From Candidatus Methanoperedentaceae archaeon GB37 (GTDB lineage Archaea; Halobacteriota; Methanosarcinia; Methanosarcinales; EX4572-44): a stretch of 64,000 bases of DNA. The position numbers and the translations under genes are program-made. This document shows, in pieces, positions 8,938 to 17,931 of the stretch. Position 1 is the stretch's first letter, and every line of letters starts with the position of its first letter. Location of the stretch: NCBI GenBank assembly GCA_905171695.1, contig LR991653.1:152258-216257 (forward strand). Reading direction: 5' to 3'. The notes below the pieces were generated by a model. The model was not told the origin of the DNA, did no database searches, and was given only the letters and a program-made list of their open reading frames with translations.

Positions 8938-9405
8938 TCACGTCAGATCGTCCATCATTCGGAGTTCACCGAGTTCTTCTATCTCCACTGTTGACTGGTT
9001 GAAGACCTCGCTCTTCACGAAGATCGGTATGCCCGTGCGGATTGCTATTGCTATACAATCACTTGGACGAGCATCGAGTTCGAAGCACCTCTTATCGTTC
9101 TCGAGGATCATCTTTGCATAGTATATGTTTCCTTTCAGCTCATCGATTATGATCTTCTGGATCTCATACTCGATGTTATTAAGGAGGGATACGAAGAGGT
9201 CGTGGGTGAGTGGACGAGACGGTACCTCGCTTCTCAGTGCCATGTGAATCGAGACTGCCTCAGCGGGTCCGATGTAGATCGGCATTATCTTCTCTTCATC
9301 ATCTTCAAGCAGCACTATAGGTACAGAACCGCCCTTGGTCTCAGCGATGAACACGCCTTTGACACTGATCGGCACGTCGTCACTACTACTTATCATTGTA
9401 TTCAT
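8938..9405 (-). CDS. Bifunctional nuclease (BFN/DUF151) family protein
   Basis: Member of the BFN/DUF151 family. Recognisable features are EEKIMPIYIGPAEA, RPLTHDL, and the hallmark FELDARPSDCIAIAIRTGIPIFV. The family was named for DNase/RNase activity reported in plants and is common in bacteria and archaea, where its role is largely unknown. The 155 residues comprise the core domain plus a short C-terminal tail. It is divergently arranged from gatE, the two sharing a 112 bp promoter region. No membrane segments are present. Confidence 0.88.
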   Translation of the reverse strand: MNTMISSSDDVPISVKGVFIAETKGGSVPIVLLEDDEEKIMPIYIGPAEAVSIHMALRSEVPSRPLTHDLFVSLLNNIEYEIQKIIIDELKGNIYYAKMILENDKRCFELDARPSDCIAIAIRTGIPIFVKSEVFNQSTVEIEELGELRMMDDLT

Positions 9406-9517
9406 CCACTTCTTCTTTCGTCGTGTATCTTAGATAAGTGTTTCGAGGAGTCACTCTCGTAGAGTCTGGAGTAAAGTGGAGTAAAGGTTATCTCCATAGA
9501 GATCTCTTCTCTATCTC

Positions 9518-11398
9518 ATGGATTATCACGCTCTTGGACTTAAATGCGGGATTGAGATTCACCAGCAACTCGACACCAGGGAGAAACTCTTCTGCAACTG
9601 CCCGACACGGCTTCGAGAGACGAGTGAATCAAACCTCGAGTTCTATCGATACCTTCGAGCTGCTCCGAGTGAGATGGGGGAGGTTGACAGGGCAGCGGCT
9701 GAAGAGGTGAAGATACAGAGGAAGTACATCTACAAGGCATACGATTCAACGTGCCTCGTTGAGAACGATGAGGAGCCGCCGAGGAGATTGAACCGCGACG
9801 CCCTCGATATCGCCCTCACACTCGCAAAGATGCTCAGGATGCAGACGGTGGACGAGCTTCACACGATGCGCAAGATCGTGGTCGACGGATCCAACACCAC
9901 AGGGTTTCAACGCACAGCCCTCGTTGCAACCGACGGGTTCATCGAGTGCGATGGGAGGGTTGGGATAGACGTGCTCTGCCTCGAAGAGGAGGCAGCACAG
10001 AAGATCAGTGAGGATGGTGAGAGCGTGACCTACTCGCTCGACCGTCTCGGAATACCTCTCGTTGAGATCGGTACAGCACCTGATATCAGAACGCCGCGCC
10101 AGGCAAGAGAGGTGGCAGCGTACATCGGGATGGTACTCCGCTCAACAGGGAGGGTGAAGCGAGGGCTTGGAACGATCAGACAGGACGTCAATATCTCGAT
10201 AGCCAATGGTGCACGGGTCGAGATAAAGGGCGTGCAGGAGCTTGATCTCCTCCCTCTGATAGTTGAGCGCGAGGTTGAGCGGCAGGTGAACCTCCTCAAG
10301 GTGAGAGATGAACTCTTGAGGCGCAATGCGCGTGTTCCAAGCGAGATCGTTGATCTTACAGACGTCTTTCAGGAGACTGGATCCAGGGTTCTGAGGCGCA
10401 CACTCGATGGGGGCGGTGTGATACTCGGAGTGAGGCTTGAAGGCTTTGGAGGACTTGTTGGAAGAGAGTTAGTGAGTGGTCGCAGACTCGGAAGTGAGTT
10501 CTCTGACCATGCAAAGAAGTCAGGTGCTGGTGGAATATTTCATACTGACGAACTCCCAGGCTACGGGATAACGGAAGAAGAGGTTGAACGGGTGAGAGGC
10601 GTACTTGGCGCAGGTCAGGACGACTGTGTGGTGCTTGTAGGGGATGAAGAGAGTCGGGCGATGGGCGCCATCAGGTCTGTCTTGGATCGTGCGCGAGCTG
10701 CTATCAGGGGCGTTCCAGAGGAGGTGCGACGCGCCCTTCCGAATGGGAGTTCAGCCTATATGCGCCCGCTACCCGGTGCTGCACGCATGTACCCTGAGAC
10801 CGATGTACCACCTGTAGCCATAACAGAGGAGTACCTTGAGGGAATCACTGTACCAGAGTTACTTGCCGAGAAAAAAGAGCGTTTTAAAGAGGAATATGGC
10901 TTGAACGAGGAACTCGCACGTCTAATCGCACTATCAGACCATGCCGAAACCTTTGAAACGATAATTAAAGCCGTTCCAGAGGCGAAACCAGGCATGATAA
11001 TAAGAACGCTCCACACGACACTCGAAGAACTTGCCAAGACCGGGCACAAGACCGAGAGAATCAGAAGAGAAGACCTGATCGAACTCTTCAGAGAGAACGC
11101 ACGAGGAAAGATCCCGAACGAAGCGATCGAGGATCTTCTGAAGAGGGTGACCGAAGACCCGCCACGTCGAATGAGCGAAGTGCTCAGAGAGTTCGAGTCC
11201 ACCAGTCTCGAGCGAGATGATATTAACGAGCTGATAGAGCGAGTCGTCACTGAACGGAGCGAGTTTGTAAGAGAACATGGACTCCACGCGGTAGGTCCCT
11301 TGATGGGGGTTCTCATGAAGGACCTCAGAGGTAAGATGAGTGGTGAAGAGGTTAGCAGGATGCTGAGAGAGAGAATAGAGGCACACCTCAACGAATGA
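9518..11398 (+). CDS. gatE: Glu-tRNA(Gln) amidotransferase subunit E
   Basis: tRNA-binding and kinase subunit of the archaeal GatDE complex, which converts Glu-tRNA(Gln) to Gln-tRNA(Gln). The N-terminal GatB-like catalytic core shows GLKCGIEIHQQLDT, the cysteine pair in LFCNCPT, and RQDVNISI. A central GAD/AspRS-like insertion (about residues 285-400), which distinguishes GatE from GatB, is present, as are the C-terminal helical and YqeY-like tail domains. The length of 626 residues is typical. The ATG at 9518 fits the family start. Its partner gatD is not in the window. The dehydratase-like gene begins six bases after its stop, suggesting read-through transcription. Confidence 0.95.
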   Translation: MDYHALGLKCGIEIHQQLDTREKLFCNCPTRLRETSESNLEFYRYLRAAPSEMGEVDRAAAEEVKIQRKYIYKAYDSTCLVENDEEPPRRLNRDALDIALTLAKMLRMQTVDELHTMRKIVVDGSNTTGFQRTALVATDGFIECDGRVGIDVLCLEEEAAQKISEDGESVTYSLDRLGIPLVEIGTAPDIRTPRQAREVAAYIGMVLRSTGRVKRGLGTIRQDVNISIANGARVEIKGVQELDLLPLIVEREVERQVNLLKVRDELLRRNARVPSEIVDLTDVFQETGSRVLRRTLDGGGVILGVRLEGFGGLVGRELVSGRRLGSEFSDHAKKSGAGGIFHTDELPGYGITEEEVERVRGVLGAGQDDCVVLVGDEESRAMGAIRSVLDRARAAIRGVPEEVRRALPNGSSAYMRPLPGAARMYPETDVPPVAITEEYLEGITVPELLAEKKERFKEEYGLNEELARLIALSDHAETFETIIKAVPEAKPGMIIRTLHTTLEELAKTGHKTERIRREDLIELFRENARGKIPNEAIEDLLKRVTEDPPRRMSEVLREFESTSLERDDINELIERVVTERSEFVREHGLHAVGPLMGVLMKDLRGKMSGEEVSRMLRERIEAHLNE

Positions 11399-11404
11399 TG
11401 CCTG

Positions 11405-12346
11405 ATGAAGACGGTCGGCATAACCGCACTCGTACCACCCGAACTCGTATTTGCCTGTGGCTTCAAGCCGTTCGACCTGAACAACATAGTGCCAACCTCA
11501 GATGTAAGACCGAGGAACAAGCTCTGCGCATGGACCGCTATATGGCGAGAGGAGATCATGAACGGCAAACTGGATCTCGATTCGCTCGTCGTTGTTGCCG
11601 GTGGAGACTGTCACAACGCACTCGTGGACGGAGAGCGGGCAGCAGAGAAGATACCTGCATTCTACCTCTTCTACCCATTTGACGGTGATAAAGACTACCT
11701 GAAATCCCAGTTTGAGAGACTTTCAAGCTTTCTTGGAGGGATAATCGATCCAGAGATGATGAAAACCGTGAAAAATGTGAAAAAAGAACTGATTAAACTC
11801 GATCAGATGCGAGTCCGTGGCATGGTATCATCAGAGCTTGGATTCCAGTACCTGATCTCTGGATCTGATCTTCAGGGCGATCCAACCGCCTTCAGAGAAG
11901 AGCTCTCCCGCATCCCACAAGAGAAGGGTGATAGATCGAGCATGCACCGTGTGGCACTCCTCGGAGTCCCACCGATCCACCACGACTTTCACAGAGAAGC
12001 AGAGAAGCTCGGACTCCACATCGCATTCGACGAGATGCCATTCGAGTTCATCCGCCACACAGGAGCGAGCCTGAACGAGCTTGCACGTGACTATGCAGAC
12101 TATACATTCGCAAGAGAGCTCAAGTACCGCTTCAACTTCCTTGAAGAAGAACTTAAGAGGCGAAGGGTCGACGCGATCATCCACTGCACCCAGTTCGCAT
12201 GCCACCACACATTGGAAGACGGAATGCTCAGAGAATACCTCCAATACCCGACACTGACCGTCCACTCAGACCTGCCCGGACCGGTTCCAGAACAGTTAAA
12301 ACTGCGGCTTGAAGCGTTCTCAGAGATCCTGTGGAGAAGAAGATAG
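11405..12346 (+). CDS. 2-hydroxyacyl-CoA dehydratase / HgdB-like iron-sulfur protein
   Basis: Related to the HgdB/BcrB subunits of 2-hydroxyglutaryl-CoA dehydratase and benzoyl-CoA reductase. Seen: the start MKTVGITALVPPELVFACGF, with C18, C41, C69 (GGDCHN), C261 and C266 (HCTQFACHH) as candidate Fe-S ligands. At 313 residues it is shorter than classical dehydratase subunits. The next gene abuts it and encodes the matching ATP-dependent activase, which injects electrons into such proteins. No second dehydratase subunit is present, so a dehydratase reaction is unlikely. The pair resembles minimal HgdB/activase systems found in methanogen-related archaea, whose substrates are unknown. Confidence 0.8.
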   Translation: MKTVGITALVPPELVFACGFKPFDLNNIVPTSDVRPRNKLCAWTAIWREEIMNGKLDLDSLVVVAGGDCHNALVDGERAAEKIPAFYLFYPFDGDKDYLKSQFERLSSFLGGIIDPEMMKTVKNVKKELIKLDQMRVRGMVSSELGFQYLISGSDLQGDPTAFREELSRIPQEKGDRSSMHRVALLGVPPIHHDFHREAEKLGLHIAFDEMPFEFIRHTGASLNELARDYADYTFARELKYRFNFLEEELKRRRVDAIIHCTQFACHHTLEDGMLREYLQYPTLTVHSDLPGPVPEQLKLRLEAFSEILWRRR

Positions 12347-13054
12347 ATGATACGATACGGCGTTGATGTTGGAAGCACCACTGCAAAGATCGTGAGCCTC
12401 ACACCAGAACTCAGATATAGGATTAGAGAGACCCGAGAGTGGGAGACGCTCCTTGAAGGAATCCCCTCCCATGAGATCGCATCAACAGGCTACTTCCGCC
12501 ACAAGATCCCTCACAGAGTCGCAGCAACAGAGATCACAACAGCCATCTACGGAGTCAGAGAGTACATAAGCGACCCGGAGGTGATAGTCGACATCGGTGG
12601 CCAGGACACGAAGGTGATAGACGTGCAAAGGAACAACTTTATCGTGAACGACAAATGCAGTGCAGGAACCGGTGCATTCCTCGAGTTCATAGCCCACCAC
12701 TTCGGCTTGAGAGTGACCGACCTATCAGAGATCCACGAGAAGGCGACGCGGACAATAAAGATAAACCATACCTGCAGCGTCTTCGCACTCTCAGAGGTGG
12801 TATCTCACCTCGTCGACGGTTGCAGAGTGGAAGACCTGATCGCAAGCATCCACCAGGCATTTGCAGAGCGCATAGCACAGATGATACCCGACGATGCGGG
12901 TGAGATCGTTCTCATCGGTGGCACAGCTCAGAACAGGGGTATCATCAGAGCACTCGAAGAGATACTCGGAGAGAGGATATACACGCCACCGAACCCGCAG
13001 ATCATAAATGCACTCGGAGCGCTGCGATACGGAGAGGAGAGAGAGGAATGGTGA
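12347..13054 (+). CDS. HgdC/BcrD-type ATPase activase
   Basis: ASKHA-fold ATPase that reduces its partner Fe-S protein in an ATP-driven step. Motifs: phosphate-1 loop YGVDVGSTTAKIV, VDIGGQDTKVI, NDKCSAGTGAFLE with C104, CSVFALSE with C143, and the adenosine loop VLIGGTAQN. C104 and C143 correspond to the cysteines that, in the activase dimer, hold a bridging [4Fe-4S] cluster. At 235 residues it is the minimal activase without an extra domain. It starts immediately after the stop of the HgdB-like gene and overlaps the JAMM gene at its end, so three genes are translationally linked. Confidence 0.9.
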   Translation: MIRYGVDVGSTTAKIVSLTPELRYRIRETREWETLLEGIPSHEIASTGYFRHKIPHRVAATEITTAIYGVREYISDPEVIVDIGGQDTKVIDVQRNNFIVNDKCSAGTGAFLEFIAHHFGLRVTDLSEIHEKATRTIKINHTCSVFALSEVVSHLVDGCRVEDLIASIHQAFAERIAQMIPDDAGEIVLIGGTAQNRGIIRALEEILGERIYTPPNPQIINALGALRYGEEREEW

Positions 13055-13422
13055 AGAAGATGGTGAAGAAGATAGAGAGGGATGCCCTGAGCTTCATACT
13101 CGAGGTCTCGAAGTCCACAGCACCCCGCGAGTTCGCAGGACTCCTTCGCGCCGAGAAGGATACGATTGTGGAAGTATTATTCCTACCTGGCACAACCTCG
13201 TCCGAGGTCTTAGCAGTACTCCACCTCTACATGCTCCCGAACATGCGGATCGCAGGAACGGTCCACAGCCACCCAACCTCGAGGAGGGAGCCATCACAGG
13301 CAGACCTCCAGCTCTTCGCAAGAACGGGCAACTGCCACATAATCGTAGGCGCACCCTACACACTCAATAGCTGGACGTGCTATGATAAAAACGGAACCCC
13401 GCGCAAGCTCGAGGTCGTATAA
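13048..13422 (+). CDS. JAMM/MPN+ metalloprotease
   Basis: Single-domain JAMM zinc peptidase of the type that removes ubiquitin-like SAMP proteins in archaea. The full motif is visible: E28, then H73-S-H75, seven residues, S83 and D86 (HxHx7SxxD). At 124 residues it matches archaeal JAMM1-type desampylases. The ATG at 13048 overlaps the activase stop; an internal ATG at 13060 is an alternative start. The window also encodes a ubiquitin-like protein with a GG tail at 61205-61483, a possible substrate. Coupling to the HgdB/activase pair is unexplained. Confidence 0.88.
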   Translation: MVKKMVKKIERDALSFILEVSKSTAPREFAGLLRAEKDTIVEVLFLPGTTSSEVLAVLHLYMLPNMRIAGTVHSHPTSRREPSQADLQLFARTGNCHIIVGAPYTLNSWTCYDKNGTPRKLEVV

Positions 13423-13514
13423 ACACCCATACACCTGAAAGCCTATTAGAGTTAAGGGCTTCGGTCTTCGTCTGTCAAAGGTATTATCTATTCGTGCAGA
13501 TGTGATCGATATCT

Positions 13515-14186
13515 ATGATCACGGTCGGCGTCATCACACGTGGAAAATACGGGCTGCAAACGATCGAAACCCTGAAGAAGCGAACGCCTTTTCACCTGAA
13601 GGTGGCAGCAGTGCCAGATGCGCTCCCCCTCATAATCGAAGATACTGGACCAGTGGTCGAAGACCTTGCTGGGGGGAGCGTCTTCGATTGCGATCTCCTT
13701 ATCACATACTCGTTACACCCTGATCTTACAACAGGGATCGTGGAAGAAGCCTCGAAGAGAGGTGTTAAGACGATCATAATTCCAGGAGGCACTCGACTCT
13801 GTGACGTGAGTCGTGTTGAACAGATTGCAGGTGAGAATGGCGTCCATCTCGTGATCGATGAGATCTGCTGTGCACTCGAAAGTTCCGATGACCCGGTGAT
13901 GAAGGAGCTAACAGCGTATATTGGCAAGCCCGATCTCGCGGTCACCGTGGAAGATGGTCTCGTCACCAGCGTCCGCGTGCTTCGTGGCGCGCCATGCGGG
14001 AGTACGTGGCATTCCGCAGAGAGGATCGTTGGCTTGAGCGTGAATGAAGCCGCCTCACGAGCAGGGCTCTACGTCCAACAGTATCCATGCAGAGCAGTCA
14101 GAGGCAGGAAGAACGGGATACACACATCTGCCATGCTTCACAAAGAGGCAGTGGAGAAGGCACTGAAGGATGCGAAGAGATCATAG
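13515..14186 (+). CDS. DUF166 family protein
   Basis: Archaeal DUF166 protein (223 residues), a family of methanogens and relatives without assigned biochemical function. Visible are an N-terminal Rossmann-like strand ITVGVITRGKYG, a central VKTIIIPGGTRLCDVSRV, EICCALE with paired cysteines, and a conserved VLRGAPCGSTWHSAE motif near the C-terminus. The cysteines suggest metal or cofactor binding. It follows the JAMM gene by about 90 bp in the same direction. An older database label linking the family to thymidylate synthesis is not supported by anything I can see. Confidence 0.72.
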   Translation: MITVGVITRGKYGLQTIETLKKRTPFHLKVAAVPDALPLIIEDTGPVVEDLAGGSVFDCDLLITYSLHPDLTTGIVEEASKRGVKTIIIPGGTRLCDVSRVEQIAGENGVHLVIDEICCALESSDDPVMKELTAYIGKPDLAVTVEDGLVTSVRVLRGAPCGSTWHSAERIVGLSVNEAASRAGLYVQQYPCRAVRGRKNGIHTSAMLHKEAVEKALKDAKRS

Positions 14187-14321
14187 AAATAATCGCCATG
14201 CGGTGGGAAGCGACTTCAGGACAAAATTGTTTCATAGCTCTGATGGTAAGTATGTGTTGTGCTATAGACGGATTGCAAGCAGAGTTGTTTCTCTTTTGTC
14301 TTCTCTTTTTTGTCTCAGTAA

Positions 14322-14723
14322 CTAATTGAATCTTCTTTTATCGGCGGAGAAGGTTGATTTGTTCGATTTTCTTTTAGAATATCTCTTTAGAATCTGGTAG
14401 GGTGTTTCAGTAGTTTTCTTGATAATTCTCAGCCAGTCATTTGGAATCATGTAAACGGCTGTTTCCTTGTCAAATAGATTTGAAGTTTTTCTTGTGCTAT
14501 AGTGCTTGTTTAAGGAGATTGAGTTGATTCTTATTCCCGTGTTTTTAATCATTTTCATCGCTTCGATTAATACAGTCTTTCTTTGTAGGGTAGTGTGATC
14601 TCTCCTACTTTGCTCAGGTCTTCCAGCTTTCTTCTCAATGTTAAGATTGCTTACAGCATCTCTAACATACTCAGGGAGTTTTCTCAACCTCTGCTTGACA
14701 ATCTCCCTCTTTTTCTTTCCCAC
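14322..14723 (-). CDS. Unrecognised basic ORF, possible transposase remnant
   Basis: A 133-residue lysine-rich reading frame (starting MGKKKREIVKQRLRKLPEYV, containing KKAGRPEQSRRD). It is AT-rich and lies in an eroded mobile region beside an insertion sequence. The basic N-terminus and a GRPEQSR-like motif are reminiscent of the beginning of a transposase, but no catalytic triad is present and I cannot assign a family. A tiny frame beginning MTLDFRVMKKFVKELLEVV precedes it on the same strand (around 14850). It may be an intact small gene or a fragment. Confidence 0.4.
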   Translation of the reverse strand: MGKKKREIVKQRLRKLPEYVRDAVSNLNIEKKAGRPEQSRRDHTTLQRKTVLIEAMKMIKNTGIRINSISLNKHYSTRKTSNLFDKETAVYMIPNDWLRIIKKTTETPYQILKRYSKRKSNKSTFSADKRRFN

Positions 14724-15115
14724 TCTGCATAGAGGTATCTATCACCATTTCTTTTATTTTCATCTCTTATCTCTTCTCTTCAGCTATTTCATCAACAACC
14801 TCTAACAATTCTTTTACAAACTTCTTCATCACTCTAAAATCTAAAGTCATATTCTATACCACAACCACAAAGCACATAAGGATATTTATGAATATCCTAA
14901 CCATGAGACGAGGGGAAGTTAAAAAAGGCGACTTTATGCTAACAGAAAAAATAGACGTCATATTCGATCGAGAAAAAAGTAACCCCATTTGGCAATTCCG
15001 CTAAAGCAGATATCCCTAAAAAAATACAATGGACAAAGAACATATGTAACATATTGTACAAGACTAGCCGAGAGTTTTGTTCCAATGCCCAGAGAACTAG
15101 CTTCGCAGAAAAGTG
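14724..15115. other. Eroded intergenic DNA with a perfect hairpin
   Basis: No convincing gene. It contains a perfect palindrome at 14879-14898 (AGGATATT, loop TATG, AATATCCT) a few bases before an ATG at 14903 that opens a 33-codon frame (MRRGEVKKGDFMLTEK...). It ends with the target duplication of the adjacent insertion sequence. The broken frames suggest a decayed gene. Confidence 0.4.
15108..15115 (+). repeat. 8-bp target-site duplication, left copy
   Basis: GAAAAGTG here is repeated exactly at 15815-15822, immediately outside the two ends of the insertion sequence. An 8-bp duplication is characteristic of IS6-family transposition. Confidence 0.85.
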
Positions 15116-15814
15116 GGACCCGTCCACATAGGATTATAAATATGGGAGACTATCTTTTATTTATGCTGAGGGTAAGGGAAATTGTTGAAGAGTTGAAGGT
15201 GTTTGAGAGGAATAAGGTTCCTTTTGAGGTTAAGGTTCTCGGTGTTGCAACCTATATTCAGACGTCTTCTGTGAGAAGGACTGCTAGAATTCTCTCTGAG
15301 CTTCATCCAGTCTCTAAAACCTCTGTTTGGAACTGGATACGGAAGTTTGAAGAGAAATTGCCTGTTGTATCAGAGAAGAAGAGAAGATACTCTATAGCAT
15401 TGGACGAAACAGTTGTTAAATCAAATAAAAAGGCGTACTATGTCTATTCTGCGGTAGATGTTGAGAAGAACGAGTTAATTCTGATGAGAGTTTATACAAA
15501 CAGAAATTATCTTGTTTCAAGGTCTTTTCTCAAAGAAGTGCTAAAGTTCTGCGAGAACAAGCCAAGATTCATCGTTGATAAAGCTCCCTGGCTTATAGAT
15601 GCACTGAAAAGCCTGGATCTGGAATTTGAGCATCAAACCTTTCGGAGAGAGAAGCCTGGTTGAATCAGTGTTTTCTTCGCTAAAGCAGAGAATAAAGATA
15701 TTCTTTTACTCAATTAACTCTTTTAATCCTGTTAAAAACTGGAATTTATTCTGTAAGCTATTTATGCTTTATTATAATCGGTTGAGGTGGTGTTTATGTT
15801 AAGTGGACACGTCC
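15116..15814 (+). mobile_element. IS6-like insertion sequence, copy A
   Basis: A 699 bp element bounded by 12-bp imperfect terminal inverted repeats: GGACCCGTCCAC on the left and GTGGACACGTCC on the right. It is flanked by an exact 8-bp target duplication (GAAAAGTG). It carries one DDE transposase gene, which is frameshifted. A decayed inverted copy with the same ends lies at 17237-17931. Size, repeat structure and duplication length agree with the IS6 group; the exact IS name would need a database. Confidence 0.85.
15142..15802 (+). pseudogene. Frameshifted IS6-like DDE transposase
   Basis: Transposase gene of copy A. The first frame runs from the ATG at 15142 with a helix-turn-helix region (RRTARILSELHPVSKTSV), the first catalytic Asp in SIALDET and the second in FIVDKAP. 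It stops at 15661-15663. The protein resumes in another frame from about 15660 (VESVFSSLKQRI, with the catalytic Glu) and ends at 15802. A single-base shift near 15655 therefore inactivates an otherwise complete gene, unless it is a recoding site or an assembly error. Confidence 0.8.
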
Positions 15815-16070
15815 GAAAAGTGGATAGAAAAGTTCTTAAATTTTGGTTAAGTGGGTTATGTTAGGTACTATAATTGACAAGGTCTCATCAATAATTCACA
15901 GAGAGGGCTACACCGCACAGATCACAGATAACCAAAAAAATTATGACTAAATTATAATTAATACGCCTTGTAAGCCTGTAATTGAGATAAAAACCATGAG
16001 AAGAGATTACATTCAACCAAAGATTCATATAATATTGGTGTCAAGAAAAATGTCAGGATGGTGAAGTTAA

Positions 16071-17015
16071 TTGAGCGAAAAAAGCTACAGAGACGCAACC
16101 GATAAGATCTCATCGATCTTTAACGAGGTCGGAAAGGTGATCGTGGGTCAGAGAGAAGCCATCGAACAGATAATGGCAGCAATACTCTGCAACGGCCACG
16201 CACTCGTTGAAAGCTACCCAGGACTTGGCAAAACACTCACTATCAGCACACTATCAAAGGTCATGGACCTGAAATTCAACCGCATCCAGTGCACACCAGA
16301 CCTCATGCCTTCAGACATCACAGGTACATACGTTGTGGAAGAGCGCGCTGGAGGCAAAGAATTCAGATTCGAACCAGGACCGATCTTCGCAAACATCGTA
16401 CTCGCAGACGAGATAAACCGCGCATCGCCAAAGACACAGAGCGCACTACTCGAATCAATGCAGGAGCGACAGGTCACCGCAGGAAAAGAGACATACCCTC
16501 TTGACCAACCATTCTTCGTCCTCGCAACACAGAACCCAATCGAGATGGAAGGCACATACCCACTCCCAGAAGCACAACTCGACCGATTCCTCCTGAAAAT
16601 ACTACTCGGATACCCCAGCCCAGAAGAAGAGACAGAGATCGTTGAACGATACACCGGAAACATCACACCAACCGTGGAGAAAATACTCACCCGCGAGACA
16701 CTGCTCAACCTCCAGCAGATCACCAGAGACGTCCCGATCGCAAACGACCTCCGAGAACGAGTGATACAGATAGTCGCCGCAACCCGAGAGAACCGAGAAG
16801 ACGTAGAGTACGGAGCATCACCACGCGCCTCGATCGGACTCATACTCGCAGCAAAAGCACACGCACTGATACACGGGCAAAACTACGTATCAACAAGAGA
16901 CATCGAGAAAATGGCATACCCAGTACTCCGCCACAGAATCATACTCACATTCGAAGCCGAGCGAAAAGGCAGAAGCACAGACGACGTGATACAAGAGATA
17001 CTGAAAGAGAAGTGA
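16071..17015 (+). CDS. MoxR-family AAA+ ATPase
   Basis: MoxR-type AAA+ chaperone (314 residues). Walker A is SYPGLGKTLT, Walker B region VLADEINRASPKTQSALLESMQE, sensor 1 ATQNPIEMEGTYPLPEAQLDRF. The start is a TTG at 16071 preceded by a GGTGAAG ribosome-binding site. MoxR ATPases normally precede a DUF58 gene and VWA-domain genes. Here only a 16-codon frame follows before the inverted IS copy, so the partner gene seems lost. MoxR proteins assist assembly or metal loading of partner complexes; what this orphan serves is unknown. It is sandwiched between two inverted insertion sequences. Confidence 0.9.
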   Translation: MSEKSYRDATDKISSIFNEVGKVIVGQREAIEQIMAAILCNGHALVESYPGLGKTLTISTLSKVMDLKFNRIQCTPDLMPSDITGTYVVEERAGGKEFRFEPGPIFANIVLADEINRASPKTQSALLESMQERQVTAGKETYPLDQPFFVLATQNPIEMEGTYPLPEAQLDRFLLKILLGYPSPEEETEIVERYTGNITPTVEKILTRETLLNLQQITRDVPIANDLRERVIQIVAATRENREDVEYGASPRASIGLILAAKAHALIHGQNYVSTRDIEKMAYPVLRHRIILTFEAERKGRSTDDVIQEILKEK

Positions 17016-17032
17016 GAAAAAGGAAGTGAAGA

Positions 17033-17083
17033 ATGCCAAATATAGATATGACAGGAAAACTCCATGAAAATACCTCTTCTTGA
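17033..17083 (+). pseudogene. Possible 5' stub of the gene that followed moxR
   Basis: An ATG with the upstream sequence AGGAAGTGAAG opens MPNIDMTGKLHENTSS and stops. Its position and ribosome-binding site match the gene (usually DUF58) expected after a MoxR ATPase. Downstream sequence is non-coding with a 16-bp tandem repeat (about 17100-17133) and then the IS end. Interpretation as a truncated gene is tentative. Confidence 0.35.
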
Positions 17084-17236
17084 AAGGATTATTCGAGGAT
17101 CAGGTAGAGCTATTACCAGGTAGAGCTATTACCCTCTGTAAATGAGCTCTTTTCAACAGGATACCACACATCGTCTCTCTCCATATCGTGAAAAATTTTA
17201 CCCCCAGTTAATCAAGAATTTGATTAATGAGAACGG

Positions 17237-17931
17237 ACGTGTCCACTTAACATAAACACCACCTCAACCGATTACAATAAAGCATAAACAGCTTACAGAA
17301 TAAATTCCAGTCTTTAACAGGATTAAAAGAGATAATTGAGCAGAAGAATATCTTTATTCTCTGTTTTAGTTAGAAAAACACTGATTCAACAAGATTTCTC
17401 CCTCCGAAAGGACTGATCGCTCAAATTCCAGATCCAGGCTTTTCAGTGCATCTATAAGTCAAGGGGCTTTATCAACGATGAATTTTGGCTTCTTCCAACA
17501 GAACTCTTAGCACTTCTCTGAAGGACCTTGTAACAAGATAATTCCTGTTTGTATAAACTCTCATCAGGATTAATTCGTTCTTCTCAAGATCTACAGCAGA
17601 ATAGACATAGTACGCCTTTTTATCTTGCTTTAACAACTCTTTCGTCCAATGCTATTCAAGTATCTTCTCTTCTTCTCTCGATGCAACAGGCAATCTCTCT
17701 TCAAACTTCCCTGTTCCAAAGATAGGTTTTAGAGACCGGATGAATCCAGAGAGAGAACTCTAGCAGTCCTCCCGAGAGAAGACGTCTGAATATAGGTTGC
17801 AATACCGAGAATCTTAACCTCAAAAGGCACCTTACTCCTCTCAAACACCCTCAACTCTTCAACAATTTCCCTTACCTTCAGCATAAATAAAAGATGGTCT
17901 CCCGCATTTATAATTTTATGTGGACGGGTCC
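17237..17931 (-). mobile_element. Decayed inverted IS6-like copy B
   Basis: A 695 bp element with ends GGACGTGTCCAC (17237-17248) and GTGGACGGGTCC (17920-17931), the same repeats as copy A but in opposite orientation. Aligned to copy A, the transposase has in-frame stops around the first catalytic Asp region and several frameshifts, so it is dead. The flanks (ATGAGAAC and ATCCCTGG) do not form a duplication, so the original insertion context has been rearranged or lost. Together with copy A it frames the MoxR gene like an old composite transposon. Confidence 0.8.

Noticed and set aside
15850-15870. GTTAGGT motif near the insertion sequence as a cassette core
   Set aside because: Isolated 7-mer with no paired arms and no adjacent cassette-like gene; chance occurrence is likely.
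15116-17931. Intact composite transposon
   Set aside because: Copy A has its own 8-bp duplication, and the outer flanks of the pair do not match, so the two copies did not insert together as seen now.
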